From NCBI RefSeq assembly GCF_032854445.1, contig NC_088300.1:23663608-23727607 (forward strand): 64,000 bases of DNA, in the 5' to 3' direction. The position numbers and the translations under genes are program-made. The notes beneath the pieces are model-generated. The model was not told where the DNA came from. It did not search any database and saw only the letters and a list, made by a program, of their open reading frames with translations. Within the stretch, counting starts at the first letter, position 1, and each line of letters starts with the position of its first letter. Shown in pieces: positions 13,733 through 26,987 of the stretch. This stretch comes from Liolophura sinensis. Its lineage: Eukaryota; Mollusca; Polyplacophora; Chitonida; Chitonidae.

Positions 13733-14076
13733 GTACCGGCCCAGATAGCACAGTTGGTAGAGCGTCCGCTTCGGGAGCGGTATATCTAGGATCAATCCTG
13801 GGTCGAGTCACACCTAAGACTTTAAAATAGGAAGTTGTAAGTTGTAAGTTGATAGTGCAACGACTGGTTGACCCGTATCAGTATAATTGATCAGGCGGGC
13901 GGCTTACTTACCTTCAGTAAGTCGTCTCAGTGAAGCAGCACTAGATAAAAGAGCGGTGGAAATCCGTCCTGCAACAAGGAGGTACATTACATACACCTTA
14001 AGGATTCCTTCGTCGTCATATGACTGAAAAATTGTTGAGCACGATGTTTAACCCCAAGGACTCACTCACTCACTTA
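13733..14076 (+). repeat. SINE-B copy, full length, with perfect 15-bp target duplication
   Basis: The head is tRNA-like, with an A-box-like TAGCACAGTTGGTAGAGCG and a B-box-like region (GGATCAATCCTGGG); the anticodon loop TTCGGGA would read Pro-like CGG. A conserved body (CGTCGTCATATGACTGAAAAA) and a CTCACTCACTCA tail follow. CTCTTTGCTTGATTC is duplicated at 13718-13732 and 14077-14091, which fixes the ends. The layout recalls molluscan V-SINEs such as RUDI; this comparison is from memory. It is not a functional tRNA gene because the stems are mispaired. Confidence 0.9.
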
Positions 14077-14504
14077 CTCTTTGCTTGATTCTGTCCTACT
14101 TTCTTAGTTCTTTGCTTGTTTGTGTTATTCGTCATTTTGGAAATTGGCCTTGCGATTATTTACCTGGAACGTTCCTATTGGTTGGTATACGAATGTCTGT
14201 TTCGAGGCAAAGATAAACAGTGTTTCAGTCATGTGACGACGACTTGCAAGGGCACTACAAAGTTATTAGGTCGATGAACGAAATGTAACCATTATCATGA
14301 AGAGGATGGATCAAAATATAAAATGTCTATCGAAAAAATAAAATGTCTAATAATGTTCTCTTTAATTTCAGACAAGTTTTTAACTGAAAAACTAGAACAA
14401 TTTCTAGCCTTTAATACAACAGTTCATTTTATTTTCCCCTTTTCATACGTTTACATTATTTGAGTGAAGTTTAACTCCCAGCTAAAATAGTTTACAGATA
14501 TGAG

Positions 14505-14912
14505 GCGACCAGGTTTATAGGTGGAGGTATCTGGAAAACCTAACGACTTAAAGCCGCATAAGAAACAGCGGGAGCTGGATTCGAACAAGCGACCTTAATA
14601 GTAAGGTGGGATGACAGAGAGCAAGCGCTTTAAAACAACACCGATGTACAGCAGAAGACGAAGTGTTTTTGTTTAACTGCGATTTGTAGCCCTCGGTGTA
14701 ACCCGTCAATCTCCAATTATCCCCAACAGTTGCAGAGAGCCAGAGTTTTAACAATGAGAGCCAGCGCGGTATCGACTGTGGCCTTAAGTCAAGGCGCTTG
14801 TGAGGTGCCTGGCGAAGTTGACTTACTCCAGGGACTGCGGTTTCCTCGGCCTATAAACCTGACCTCTCTGATGTCAGTGAAACGTTCTTGAGAAATCAAA
14901 TCAATCAAACCC
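14505..14912. repeat. Degenerate tRNA-derived repeat pieces
   Basis: 14510-14640 reads on the - strand like an old tRNA-type SINE (GCTGGATTCGAACAAGCGACC is a reversed B-box context). 14760-14912 reads on the + strand (GGTTTCCTCGGCCTATAAAC through AAATCAAATCAATCAAAC). Both are too decayed for family assignment. Confidence 0.45.
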
Positions 14913-15470
14913 AATTATCGCATGGTCGTCGCTTTGTGGGTTGGACAATATGATCTATTCTTGTCACCGTCCTAATCAGGTAGGGTGATTTTTGACGGAG
15001 TCTGTCCAGAATGACATTCCGATGCAAAATGACTGTCCCGCTTTAGACAAAGGCGCTACTTGCCTATATCTTTTAACATGGCAGTACGCATCTTTAGATA
15101 AAATTATCAGAAGAATATCATCATTTTTGCAAGTATTTGCTGAACACACTCAAGAACATGTTTCCGAAGATTAATTTGACTCTTTTTCATTATTATTTTT
15201 TAAATACTGTATACCACCCATAGTTCAAAATGGCAGAATAAGCATACCGTGCCGTAAAGCGATGACGTCACGTCGCAAAGGGACCCTGTTGTACTATAAA
15301 CGTTGTCTCTCGAAACGTGTGTATCACTCTCAAATATGAAGTGAAACAAGTCAATTCATACATATGTATTGTATTCTGACCTTGTGCTTTGGCGCATGGC
15401 AATAAGCGGTCATCGGATGTCGCAAAGCCATTTATGTCGTGCTACATGGAGTTAGTTGGAGAAAATTTAC

Positions 15471-15702
15471 CTCCCACCAGTATGTCATAAATCCTGAGTG
15501 CGTTCTGCAGGGTGTCGTGTGAGAAAGTTAGTCTGTTCCTTGCCAACAGTGGGTGGTTTACTCCCTTCTTGAGAGCGATGAAACACCGACAACATAAATA
15601 GAAAACAAAACACAGAATAGAATGAATAGTTATTACCCGTTCCAGTAAGTAATCATCCGTTTTGAGTGAGTTCCACAAGGGCTGGATAGAGTAGATAAAC
15701 AT
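15471..15702 (-). CDS. Two phase-matched candidate exons, unknown protein
   Basis: On the - strand an acceptor (AATATTCAG) precedes ATG TTT at 15702; 22 codons run to CGG at 15637, followed by a GTAATA donor. A 69-bp intron ends in CTCTCAAG, and exon two (15567-15471, 32 codons plus one base) ends at a GAG|GTAAAT donor. Both junctions are phase 0, and the joined 54-residue peptide (including LWNSLKTDDYLLER and NRLTFSHDTLQNALRIYDIL) is hydrophilic and looks like protein. The intron is short, also divisible by three and open, so it may be retained or may not exist. Flanking exons were not found and no family is recognised. Confidence 0.35.
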
Positions 15703-15952
15703 CTGAATATTTAATCTGTGATATACGTGAGCAATGTAAATAACTGGTTATTTATGTAAGAACGACAGAGTACCTGTGCCAGGTAGGATGCCTGCAAACT
15801 AACGGCGGGATGAGCACTATTTATGGTTTTGATACAGGCTTCAGATGCCATAACGTGTTTTACTTATATGTTGTGTACCTATGTAGGCCTGCCTATTACC
15901 CAAATACAATCAAGAGGGCATGGCAATACATACCTCTAAACCATTGCTGTAT

Positions 15953-15997
15953 AGGCCGAGTTGTATAGGCCGAGTTGTATCGGCCGAGTTGTATTGG
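15953..15997. repeat. Short tandem repeat, about 15 bp x 3
   Basis: Three tandem units of the form TATAGGCCGAGTTGTA, the last with TATCGG and TATTGG variants. Confidence 0.8.
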
Positions 15998-16054
15998 GCC
16001 AGCTGAAAGCATTGACGTCACAAATTAGAAAATCAGACGATTGCCTTCTTCTAT

Positions 16055-16238
16055 ATATAAAGCGCGCATCTGCTGCGACTTTCAGGCTATGTACGCAAAT
16101 AGGCGATTAATACCAGCAAACCTATCAGCTTCAAATCCACGCGAGTTTCCCACGGGTTCTGCCCGGTTTCCTCCCACCATCGTCGTGTTACTATAAATAT
16201 TCTCGAGTGCGGTGTAAAACACTAATCAAATAAATAAA
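16055..16238 (+). repeat. SINE-A variant, internally deleted
   Basis: Starts with the divergent CTGCTGCGACTTTCAGG head type seen at 11010, jumps to GGGTTCTGCCCGGTTTCCTC and ends CACTAATCAAATAAATAAA. Confidence 0.65.
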
Positions 16239-16419
16239 TCTAATCTACTCATTAATATGCAACATATAAATATCCCGTTTAATTATTGTTTAATCATTTC
16301 ATTTGATTGATAATGTCATTGTTTCCGTTAATTTCGAAAGCTAAAATGATGTTTTTTCTTACTATGTCTCACTATATTGTGAGTGATGCGATCATAAAAA
16401 TACAAATGCAAAGCAATTA

Positions 16420-16528
16420 TTTATTTATTTATATATTTGATCGGTGTTTTACGCCGTAGTCAAGCATATTTCATTTATAAGACGGCAGCCAGCATCATGG
16501 TGTGAGGAACCCACGATCATCCGCAGGT
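16420..16528 (-). repeat. SINE-A copy, heavily 5'-truncated, perfect target duplication
   Basis: Only the 3' 109 bp are present. TGCAAAGCAATTA is duplicated exactly at 16407-16419 and 16529-16541, so this is a truncated insertion (typical of LINE-mediated retroposition), not a later deletion. Confidence 0.9.
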
Positions 16529-16685
16529 TGCAAAGCAATTAAAGACAAGAAACTGTAGATCGTAATATAAAATACAGCTTTTTTTCGTGAGATACAAGAT
16601 CTAAGACTTAACTGACCTTAAATGACAAAAACACGCCGCTTCGAGAATTTAGAGGCTTTCCTGCCTGCATGCGCTGAAAAGTTTT

Positions 16686-16710
16686 GATTGGTTTTCCGAG
16701 AAGATATAAA
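16686..16710 (+). promoter_or_regulatory. Possible promoter upstream of the GPCR gene
   Basis: An inverted CCAAT core (ATTGG, about 16687) is followed by TATAAA at 16705-16710 on the + strand. Transcription would start near 16735, about 615 bp before the GPCR start codon. No initiator or other element confirms it, so this is inferred from spacing only. Confidence 0.25.
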
Positions 16711-17349
16711 TACGTTTATTTGTTAGCACAGTTTAGGCTTACTCTGTAAAACAAATCGTTGATCAGTGTTATTGAAAGTTTAAGTTGGCAAGAAACATTT
16801 TGCATAACGGACAAAGTTTCTTTTGCACGATTAAAACAACGAATGTTGTAGGGTTTCTTCAGATAAACTGAACACGGGAAGTCTCTAAATGCAAACCTTC
16901 GAGGTAAATAGAGAAAATATCACATGGTCTTTTGACAATTTGGCCTTCGGGTTTCTCCTCTTTTTCATTTGTTTGTTTTCTTTCTTCCTTTTTTATTCGG
17001 AATACAGTTTATAGGATTAACTTTTTTCATATAATACCCGAAATCTGGTGTGTTAATTTCAACGTGCCATACAGTTATCGGTCGAAGAGCTCGGGGTAGG
17101 TATCGATGGGTGAATGCAAGATAGAGGACAGAGTGATGACGTAGTAAGTCTATAAAGCTTGCAGTTCTCACCAGCAAGCATTAAGTTCAGCGTTAGGCTC
17201 ACCTGCTGGCAGGTCGATGAAACCGGTCGTAGAGGTAAACCTGGACATAGTCAGAATTCCCACCTTCAGATTCTGCCTGCACAGATAGCTACCACTACAC
17301 CATAGATCCCGAGAATAACGGATTGCACAGTACTGTACGGTGGCTCGCT

Positions 17350-20808
<3,459 letters not shown>

Positions 20809-20820
<12 letters not shown>

Positions 20821-20954
20821 CTAGAACGGGATCGGCAGTGGTCGGCAGCACATCAGTGCGTGAGGACTACATTAGTTTGACACCATCAAACCATGATGAG
20901 GAATCAGTATCTCATTACTCCAAGGAGGTTTGTCAAGTCGTTATTTCTGGTTAA
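20809..20954 (+). pseudogene. Out-of-frame remnant of the GPCR cytoplasmic tail
   Basis: CAGGT is present twice in tandem (20809-20813, 20814-20818); the second copy creates the TGA at 20818-20820. The other frame stays open to TAA at 20952-20954, for 44 codons rich in Ser, Thr and acidic residues (for example TSVREDYISLTPSNHDEESV), the composition expected of a phosphorylated receptor tail. Ignoring five bases gives a 393-residue receptor, a usual class A length. What is seen: duplication and open frame. What is inferred: that the longer tail is ancestral. It could be an allele, a real truncation or an assembly error. Confidence 0.65.
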
Positions 20955-22477
20955 TGTTAAGCGTTGTGTTACAGAACAAGACAATGTATACACCCACCAT
21001 CTTGTCTTACCTTCTTGTATCCCTGAAGATGATACACGGATCAAAGAGTGACTGACCAGAATTACCAGAATTGGAGGTGTTTATCTTTTTTCAACTCCCG
21101 TTTGTCCATAAAGTCCATGCGATGCCTTGAAGTTTTGCCTTGTCTATTGCAGTTGTTGTGTATATCAAAGGGTGAGGTGCTCGTGGAATTCTGCTTGTGG
21201 CTTCATTAACCATCCAGTCAAGATTCTCTTGTAATACTACCACATTATTAATACTTTAAGAGAAATCAATATTATATTATATTATATTATATTATAAGAA
21301 AATACAATATTATTATGTCAGTTTGAACATTTATTTTATATTTAATCTTGATTATGTACAATGCTGTTTACGAAGAATAATATAATTAAAGACGTATAGA
21401 ACAGAGAGTAAAACCGGAGAAGAGACGACAGTGTGATAGCTGGCAAGTGGTCACAGGTAACCGGTGAATACGGCCTCTTGTTAATTTACCTCAGTTAGAG
21501 TTTTATTCTAACTATTCATAGAATACTCTATTGGGTATTCTAGACTAATGACGTTTCTGTGCTCTGTTGTTCCAGAGCACAGCTGTGTTCACAGCGCATT
21601 AATGACACTCTTATGAATATGAAAAAGAACTAAGGGAGCTGACTGTGATACGATGTTTTGCTTGTAAACAAACGAATTCTTTCTTGTGAGCTTTTGTTTA
21701 CACAGCCTGTAAATAGTAGTGTACATAATTTAGTGTCTGCTTTAAAAGGCGTGGAAATGATGCATTACCGCCGACCTCGCTCAAGAGAACGTTTCATCCA
21801 CTTCGAACACGGCAAGCTTTAGCTATTCAGACTAGCACTTCCGGTCTAAAACGGCCATCTGTTCAAGCGTAAAACTGGAAAATGGCCGAAAATGGAAATG
21901 AACTTCGACTTTGTGATGGAAATGGTGCTAAAAATTAGATTACCGGTACCGATTCATGCAGTAGTTTCTATCAGCCAGCTAGTAGACAGGGGGTTTATGA
22001 AGTAATCAGTTTGGCAGACTTTGATCAACAGCGCATGTAACAGTTTGATGCACGGAGGTGAGCAATAAATAACAGCCCAAGGATATATATATACTTCTTA
22101 TCTTAGCAACTTCACAAAAGGAACTGGTGTATTGCAAATTTGCAAAACGTCATCAATGACATTTAACTCATTTGATTTTTGTCATTTTTGTGTTCATATA
22201 ATTTAGACGTTTTAATTAGTAAGCCGTCTCAGTATTTGAGGATTTACAGTGCAGCAGTATTTATGTAATTTGATACACCATTAACGCCTTTACATACTTA
22301 TACATAGGATGATTTCACAAAAACATTTTTTCTTATATTTTTTACATCCTTAATTTTGGGTGCTGGAAGCTGAAATTTTTACAAATTTATCTTCAGGGAA
22401 CATTTACAAAGTGGTCAAAATTTTAATTTCAAGAGGAGTTCCAAAAGTGCTAAAGTATTCTAATTTTTTTTCCTAAG
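20955..22477. other. GPCR 3' flank, no further gene
   Basis: Holds a (TATTA)n tract at 21270-21296 and possible polyadenylation signals ATTAAA at 21385-21390 and AATAAA at 22064-22069. Sequence around 21380-21465 (ending GTGTGATAGCTGGCAAGTGG) is similar to 45968-46050, so it is a dispersed repeat and the first signal may belong to it. Confidence 0.45.
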
Positions 22478-22626
22478 TCACAAATTGCTTTGTAGAATCG
22501 GTCTCCGGTACTTATACTCGCCATCGCTTTCATACCAGGTCTTGCGTTCACGGTCTTGCCATACCTTGTGTGAGCCGTCGTTTTGTTTAAAGATCTTGAA
22601 TCTCTCTGTGAACATCGATCTACGTC
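22478..22626 (-). CDS. Candidate terminal exon of an unknown charged protein
   Basis: On the - strand, AG (22628-22627, context GAAAATGCAG) is followed by an open frame to TGA at 22480-22478. The peptide is dense in Lys, Arg, Asp, Glu, Tyr and Trp (for example FKIFKQNDGSHKVWQDRERK and YESDGEYKYRRPILQ), which AT-rich noncoding DNA does not normally yield. Without splicing, an ATG at 22642 would give 54 residues. It lies tail-to-tail with the GPCR. The acceptor lacks a good pyrimidine tract and no upstream exon was found. The protein is not recognised. Confidence 0.4.
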
Positions 22627-22642
22627 CTGCATTTTCTTTCAT

Positions 22643-23774
22643 AAGGGGGTTAGGCCATAATCATTCGTTAACCCAGTGTTTATTGAACTTAACGGTGTGA
22701 CACCTTATACTATCTATAACGTTACATTGCTGGTAATAGTCAGTTGACAACACTCGTAGGACAGCTTAAGCAGTCTGACAGGAAGTTTATGGCTTTCCAC
22801 CAATATGAGGTAAGCAATAATTTTTCTTTCTGGTTGCTGAAAAACATGTGCGTCACAAGTGACAAAAAAATATCTTCAATTAACTGCAAAGGTGGTTTGA
22901 TTCAACTCTACCTAACTGACCGACGTCGTTTAAGTGAAAACGTCCGAAGTAAGGCCTCCAGGTAGATGTTTTTTATCTATCGCGTATTCACTTTATTTCT
23001 ATACCCTGTAGTCGAGTACTTCCATTCCATGGTTTGGTCTGTTTCATGATCAGAGAAAAAGGCAGGTGGATACTCCCCTACCTACGGTGTCCCACCGCCC
23101 ATACATCTTTTTTTCCTAACTTTTGTAACTTTTTCTTAGGTTTCCACTTGGGTTAAACTCATGTGATACCAAATGCCTCGTTCTGGTCCATGGCGGAAAA
23201 TCGTGTTCGTCAGGTACGTCTTGTGACAACCATGTGACTTGTCTCACCCACGCCTTTCTCTGTCATGCTGAAGTTCATCATCATTCTGCCCACGGAAACG
23301 AGAACGAGGCTTCTTGCATCACGTGAGTTTCCTCCTGGGTGAGAACCGTTTCCAGCGTACCCACCTCCCTCTCTAGGTACGTCCTGACCATTACATTTAT
23401 TTATCCAGATGACTGGTGATTAACATCGCGTTCAAGAATTTTTCGCTTTTATGGCGGCAGTGAGGTTTATAGGTGAATAAAAACCACCGATATCATCCAA
23501 CTTATCATTATCATACCTGGAGTAAGTCATCGATATCATCCAACTGATTATGATCATATTCGGAGAAAGCTACCGATATCATCCAACTGATCGTTATCAA
23601 AGCTCACAGACAAACCACTGGGTGTTACGTTTACATTCCTCATCAATATGGGGCTATAGCCGCCTCCTGACTAGGTCAACAAATACATAGTGATTGAAGT
23701 GGTTACTAAACTAAACGAAGAAATACGTTAAAGCCAAAAACTGCTTATGTGCGATATGTATACAAATCTTCTTG
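22643..23774. other. Intergenic, no supported gene
   Basis: A possible donor GAG|GTAAGC at 22809 follows a short open stretch on the + strand but has no credible acceptor. 23486-23600 contains three copies of an about 44-bp unit starting ACCGATATCATCCAACT. Confidence 0.45.
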
Positions 23775-24333
23775 TTAAAGGAGAAGACAATTTAAATATC
23801 AAACAAATACCATTGAAAAGAGAATGCATTTCCTCGTAGGTGCATGTCATAAAAAATTCTAATATGTACCTTAAGTTGATAAATTATAAATAAAGTCAGC
23901 GCCCAAATCCGCCGTAGGCGACTCCATTTTGCCTAAGAACTAGTCCTGAAATCTTCTGTGTTAGGAGGAGATTTGCCGTCGGGAACCCCCGAAATGCATT
24001 TCGTACATTTTCGGTAGAACTCTTCTTCTCAGAAGGTAGCGAACAGTACAATTTGTTTTCCGCTTGACGATCGGGAAGGGGAATGTTGAACGTAGGTTCT
24101 GAGTTTACACGAACAAGCCGGTAGTTTTAACGAATCTCAATGGCTGAGAGACAACACACCCCCAGCAAAAATTACAGGGTGTTAAAGATGGAGGACGCCA
24201 TGGACTCAGCGATTTATGCCAGCTTTGCCGTTTTCAGAAAATTACAAAATTATGCAGCAGGCAGCACCAGATAGAACAAAATGTGCTCTTGTCAGCCTAC
24301 AGTGTCATGTTTGTAAGTTTTCTTCTCCTTTAA
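23775..24333. mobile_element. TTAA-flanked MITE (piggyBac-like ends)
   Basis: Perfect 13-bp inverted ends: TTAAAGGAGAAGA at 23775-23787 and TCTTCTCCTTTAA at 24321-24333. TTAA at both outer ends fits the fixed target duplication of piggyBac-type elements. The 559-bp interior encodes no transposase; a 44-codon frame at 24140-24274 (MAERQHTPSKNYRVLK...) and a - strand ATG at about 23930 lie inside it and should not be annotated as genes. Confidence 0.75.
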
Positions 24334-24509
24334 AATGTAGTCCCGATACGTGTGAAATATTGCAGACGTGGCGTTAGGCCATGATCACTCATTCATTCTT
24401 GTAAAACTTAATGCATGATCTTATGCAAAGCTGATTTCCGAAAACATTTGTTCATTTATCAGACTGGCGTTTTGCCCAGCACCATTTCACTGTCAGGTAT
24501 ATGAGTGCA

Positions 24510-24644
24510 GGGGTCGGTTTCATGAAGCATACTTAGTGTTACGTAGCTCTTAGCTAAGTGCATTTCATATTTCTACGACATACATTGTTATGGTATGTTA
24601 ATAAGGTCACGCTTAGCTTAGTGAGCTTCATGCAAACCGGCCCC
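24510..24644. mobile_element. Foldback MITE with GGGGCCGGTTT-type ends
   Basis: Left end GGGGTCGGTTTCATGAAGC; the right end read backwards is GGGGCCGGTTTGCATGAAGC. The interior (ACTTAGTGTTACGTAGC and GCTTAGCTTAGTG) also partly pairs. About 135 bp, noncoding. Confidence 0.8.
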
Positions 24645-25229
24645 AAAGGGAACCAAACAGGGCCTGCAAGAGGTAAACTACCAAGTTTCGCCATTTGTCC
24701 GACAAACCTCCCAACTTAAAGCTGTCGTGAAAGCAAGATGGCCCCATTGTGCAAGGGTTGTAAGCGGGGATGTGTAAGACCCGTCTTGCCGAGCAACCCG
24801 CATTACTGCAACGTACATATATGCAGAAAAGCTGTATAGACCATATCAGTGTTAAGCCGTTGCCAGTGAACGTTCCCCGAAGTGTGGGAAGACTAGCCCC
24901 GTCCCACACACACACATGACGCCATTTTACGACATATTTACACATCTGTTACCAACCAAGCCCCGATATCCGTGGATGGTAACCAATTTAACTCCTCATA
25001 AATCCATCAAGTGGTTTCTTCTAGGTGAACAAATCGGTGCTATTAGCGGGAGTCGAGGGGGATCTGTGCACACTGTGCCCGTACTGACCAACCTACACTG
25101 CAAGGGATATCACATTTGTTAGCAGGATATAAGGGATGCAAAGTGCCCGCCAGAAATGACGCAAGTCAACTTTTGTATAGTCTGCATGAGGCTATCAAAG
25201 CTTTTTGTTATTCTCTCAGCCTCCTCCCA

Positions 25230-25500
25230 GTTCCTCTTGACCCCGGTTCAAACTGGAGTTGGGTCAGACCTAAGTCTATAAACATGCCAATCCTTGTGCA
25301 TCTACTCCCTTACAGCTTAGTGCTCAGTATTAAGGGATAGGTCGTTCTGGTCGATCCGTTGTCAATATGTACTGTAAATGACTTGGCCGCAATGTCTGGT
25401 GCCTTCAGTAAGTTGTTACAGTGAGGTAGGAGTATAAGAGCATCCGTTCTGCTACAAGAAGACGCAGCCGCATAATATTACCTAAATTAAAGTTGAAAGA
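25230..25500 (+). repeat. Old SINE-B-like remnant
   Basis: GACCCCGGTTCAAACTGG resembles a tRNA B box, and the following AGTAAGTTGTTACAGTGAGG and CATCCGTTCTGCTACAAGAA match the SINE-B body loosely. Too decayed for exact ends. Confidence 0.45.
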
Positions 25501-25647
25501 GATGCTCACACCATGAATAAGCAATTCTACCCCGCAACACACCGACCAGCACGTTTACCTTCTCGAATAATTGCACTTGTTTACGTGTTAGATTTATTTT
25601 TATGATTCATATACACGTTAAATATCGGGATTCAAACGCAGCTTTGG

Positions 25648-25890
25648 CTCAGTCGGTTAGCGCGCTAGCGCAGCGTAATGACCCAGGAGCCTCTCACCAA
25701 TGCGGTCGCTGTAAGTTCAAGTCCAGCTCATGCTGACTTCCTCTCCGGCCGTATGTGGGAAGGTCTTTCAGCATCCTGCGGATGGTCGTGGTTTTCCCTG
25801 GTTTCTTCCAAGCATAATGCTGGCCGCCGTCGTATAAGTGAAATATTCTTGAGTACGGCGTAAAACACCAATCAAAAAAAAAAAAAATAT
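25648..25890 (+). repeat. SINE-A copy with perfect 16-bp target duplication
   Basis: Starts within the A box (CTCAGTCGGTTAGCGCGC) and ends in a poly-A stretch. TCAAACGCAGCTTTGG is duplicated at 25632-25647 and 25891-25906. A recent, slightly 5'-truncated insertion. Confidence 0.95.
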
Positions 25891-26489
25891 ATCAAACGCA
25901 GCTTTGGAATATCTAGGTCAACTGCTTAGCTTGACGTTGATGGGTCTAAACCCTATGATCTCCGCTAAGTGGAGAGAACGGCAGCATGTAATGTGTCGTT
26001 TTTCCTCACCTTTTCTCCATTTGTTTAGGTAGAATATACTTTAACACCTTCGTCTTGGTGCTTGTTGTGTACCTGGTCAAACCCCTCGAATGCTTAACAT
26101 TCTCGGGATTGACTCACTACGAAACAAGGTTCAGCAGTATCGTGCTACTCAACCAAGGCAGCTACTGCGGTTTTAAGCGCTTAAACAATTTTCTCAGCTA
26201 TTCTTGTTCCTGTCCCTGTATTCCGATATGAATGAATGAAAGAATGGATGATTAAGGCTTGACGGCACTTCCGCAATATTGCGGCCATATCATACGATTT
26301 TCGGTATGAAGCTCGACTGCCTTTAACGTCTACTGTTCTGAGTATTATATTTCCCTTCCATGTGTAAATAATTTATTCTCCCGTATGTGTATAATCATTC
26401 GACTTGACAAACTTCGTGTTTTTAAGTAAACTGTATTTAACCTGTTATTTCGGGACCATTTGTTATTCTATTATTAGCTGAAAGACAAC

Positions 26490-26680
26490 CTTCTCCTATT
26501 CAGTGAGGCCATGTGGTTAAGGACCTGACTGCTTATTCGTCAACCCAAGGAGGGTTTGCCGCGCACCTGGTGAAAGGCAGTGTTTTCCGCTTAGTTATGT
26601 CCTGTTTCACCCCATCCGTAAAACCTGACCCTACATGAGAAAGGCTATGGTGTAAAAGGCAAATAAAAAAATAAACAAAT
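26490..26680 (+). repeat. Probable degenerate SINE
   Basis: GAGGCCATGTGGTTAAGGAC resembles a tRNA A-box region, and the piece ends in ATGGTGTAAAAGGCAAATAA. It is repeat-like, but there is no second copy in the window to confirm it. Confidence 0.35.
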
Positions 26681-26866
26681 TATTAGAGAGCGACTCCAGC
26701 GTCTAGCGTGTCAAGTGTATATCTTAAAAGCATGGGTTAGATCAAGAGGACCGAGTCTATACTGTAAAAAAATTTCCGATGTATTACGACCGCTGTTGAC
26801 CCAAACAACGCTGTACTTTCAAACGCTCATGACGTCATTCCAGCATAACCGCCTAAGTCAAAGTCA

Positions 26867-26987
26867 GGTCCCTCTTGCACGAAGCTCTCTTAAATTAAGA
26901 CTACCATGGCGACGTACTGCCAATAGCACTGGTTGCCATGGTAGTTACGTGCTCTTAACGTTAAGAGGGCTTCGTGCAAATGGGCCC
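26867..26987. mobile_element. Foldback MITE, about 121 bp
   Basis: GGTCCCTCTTGCACGAAGCT at the left pairs with the right end, which read backwards is GGGCCCATTTGCACGAAGCC; the central TACCATGGCGACG/TTGCCATGGTAG also pairs. Same end type as at 24510. Confidence 0.8.

Noticed and set aside
13738-13811. Possible tRNA-Pro(CGG) gene
   Set aside because: Stems mispair, the B box is altered, and it is the head of a SINE-B bounded by a perfect target duplication.
24140-24274. 44-codon frame starting MAERQHTPSKNYRVLK
   Set aside because: Lies within the TTAA-flanked MITE; no splice partner.
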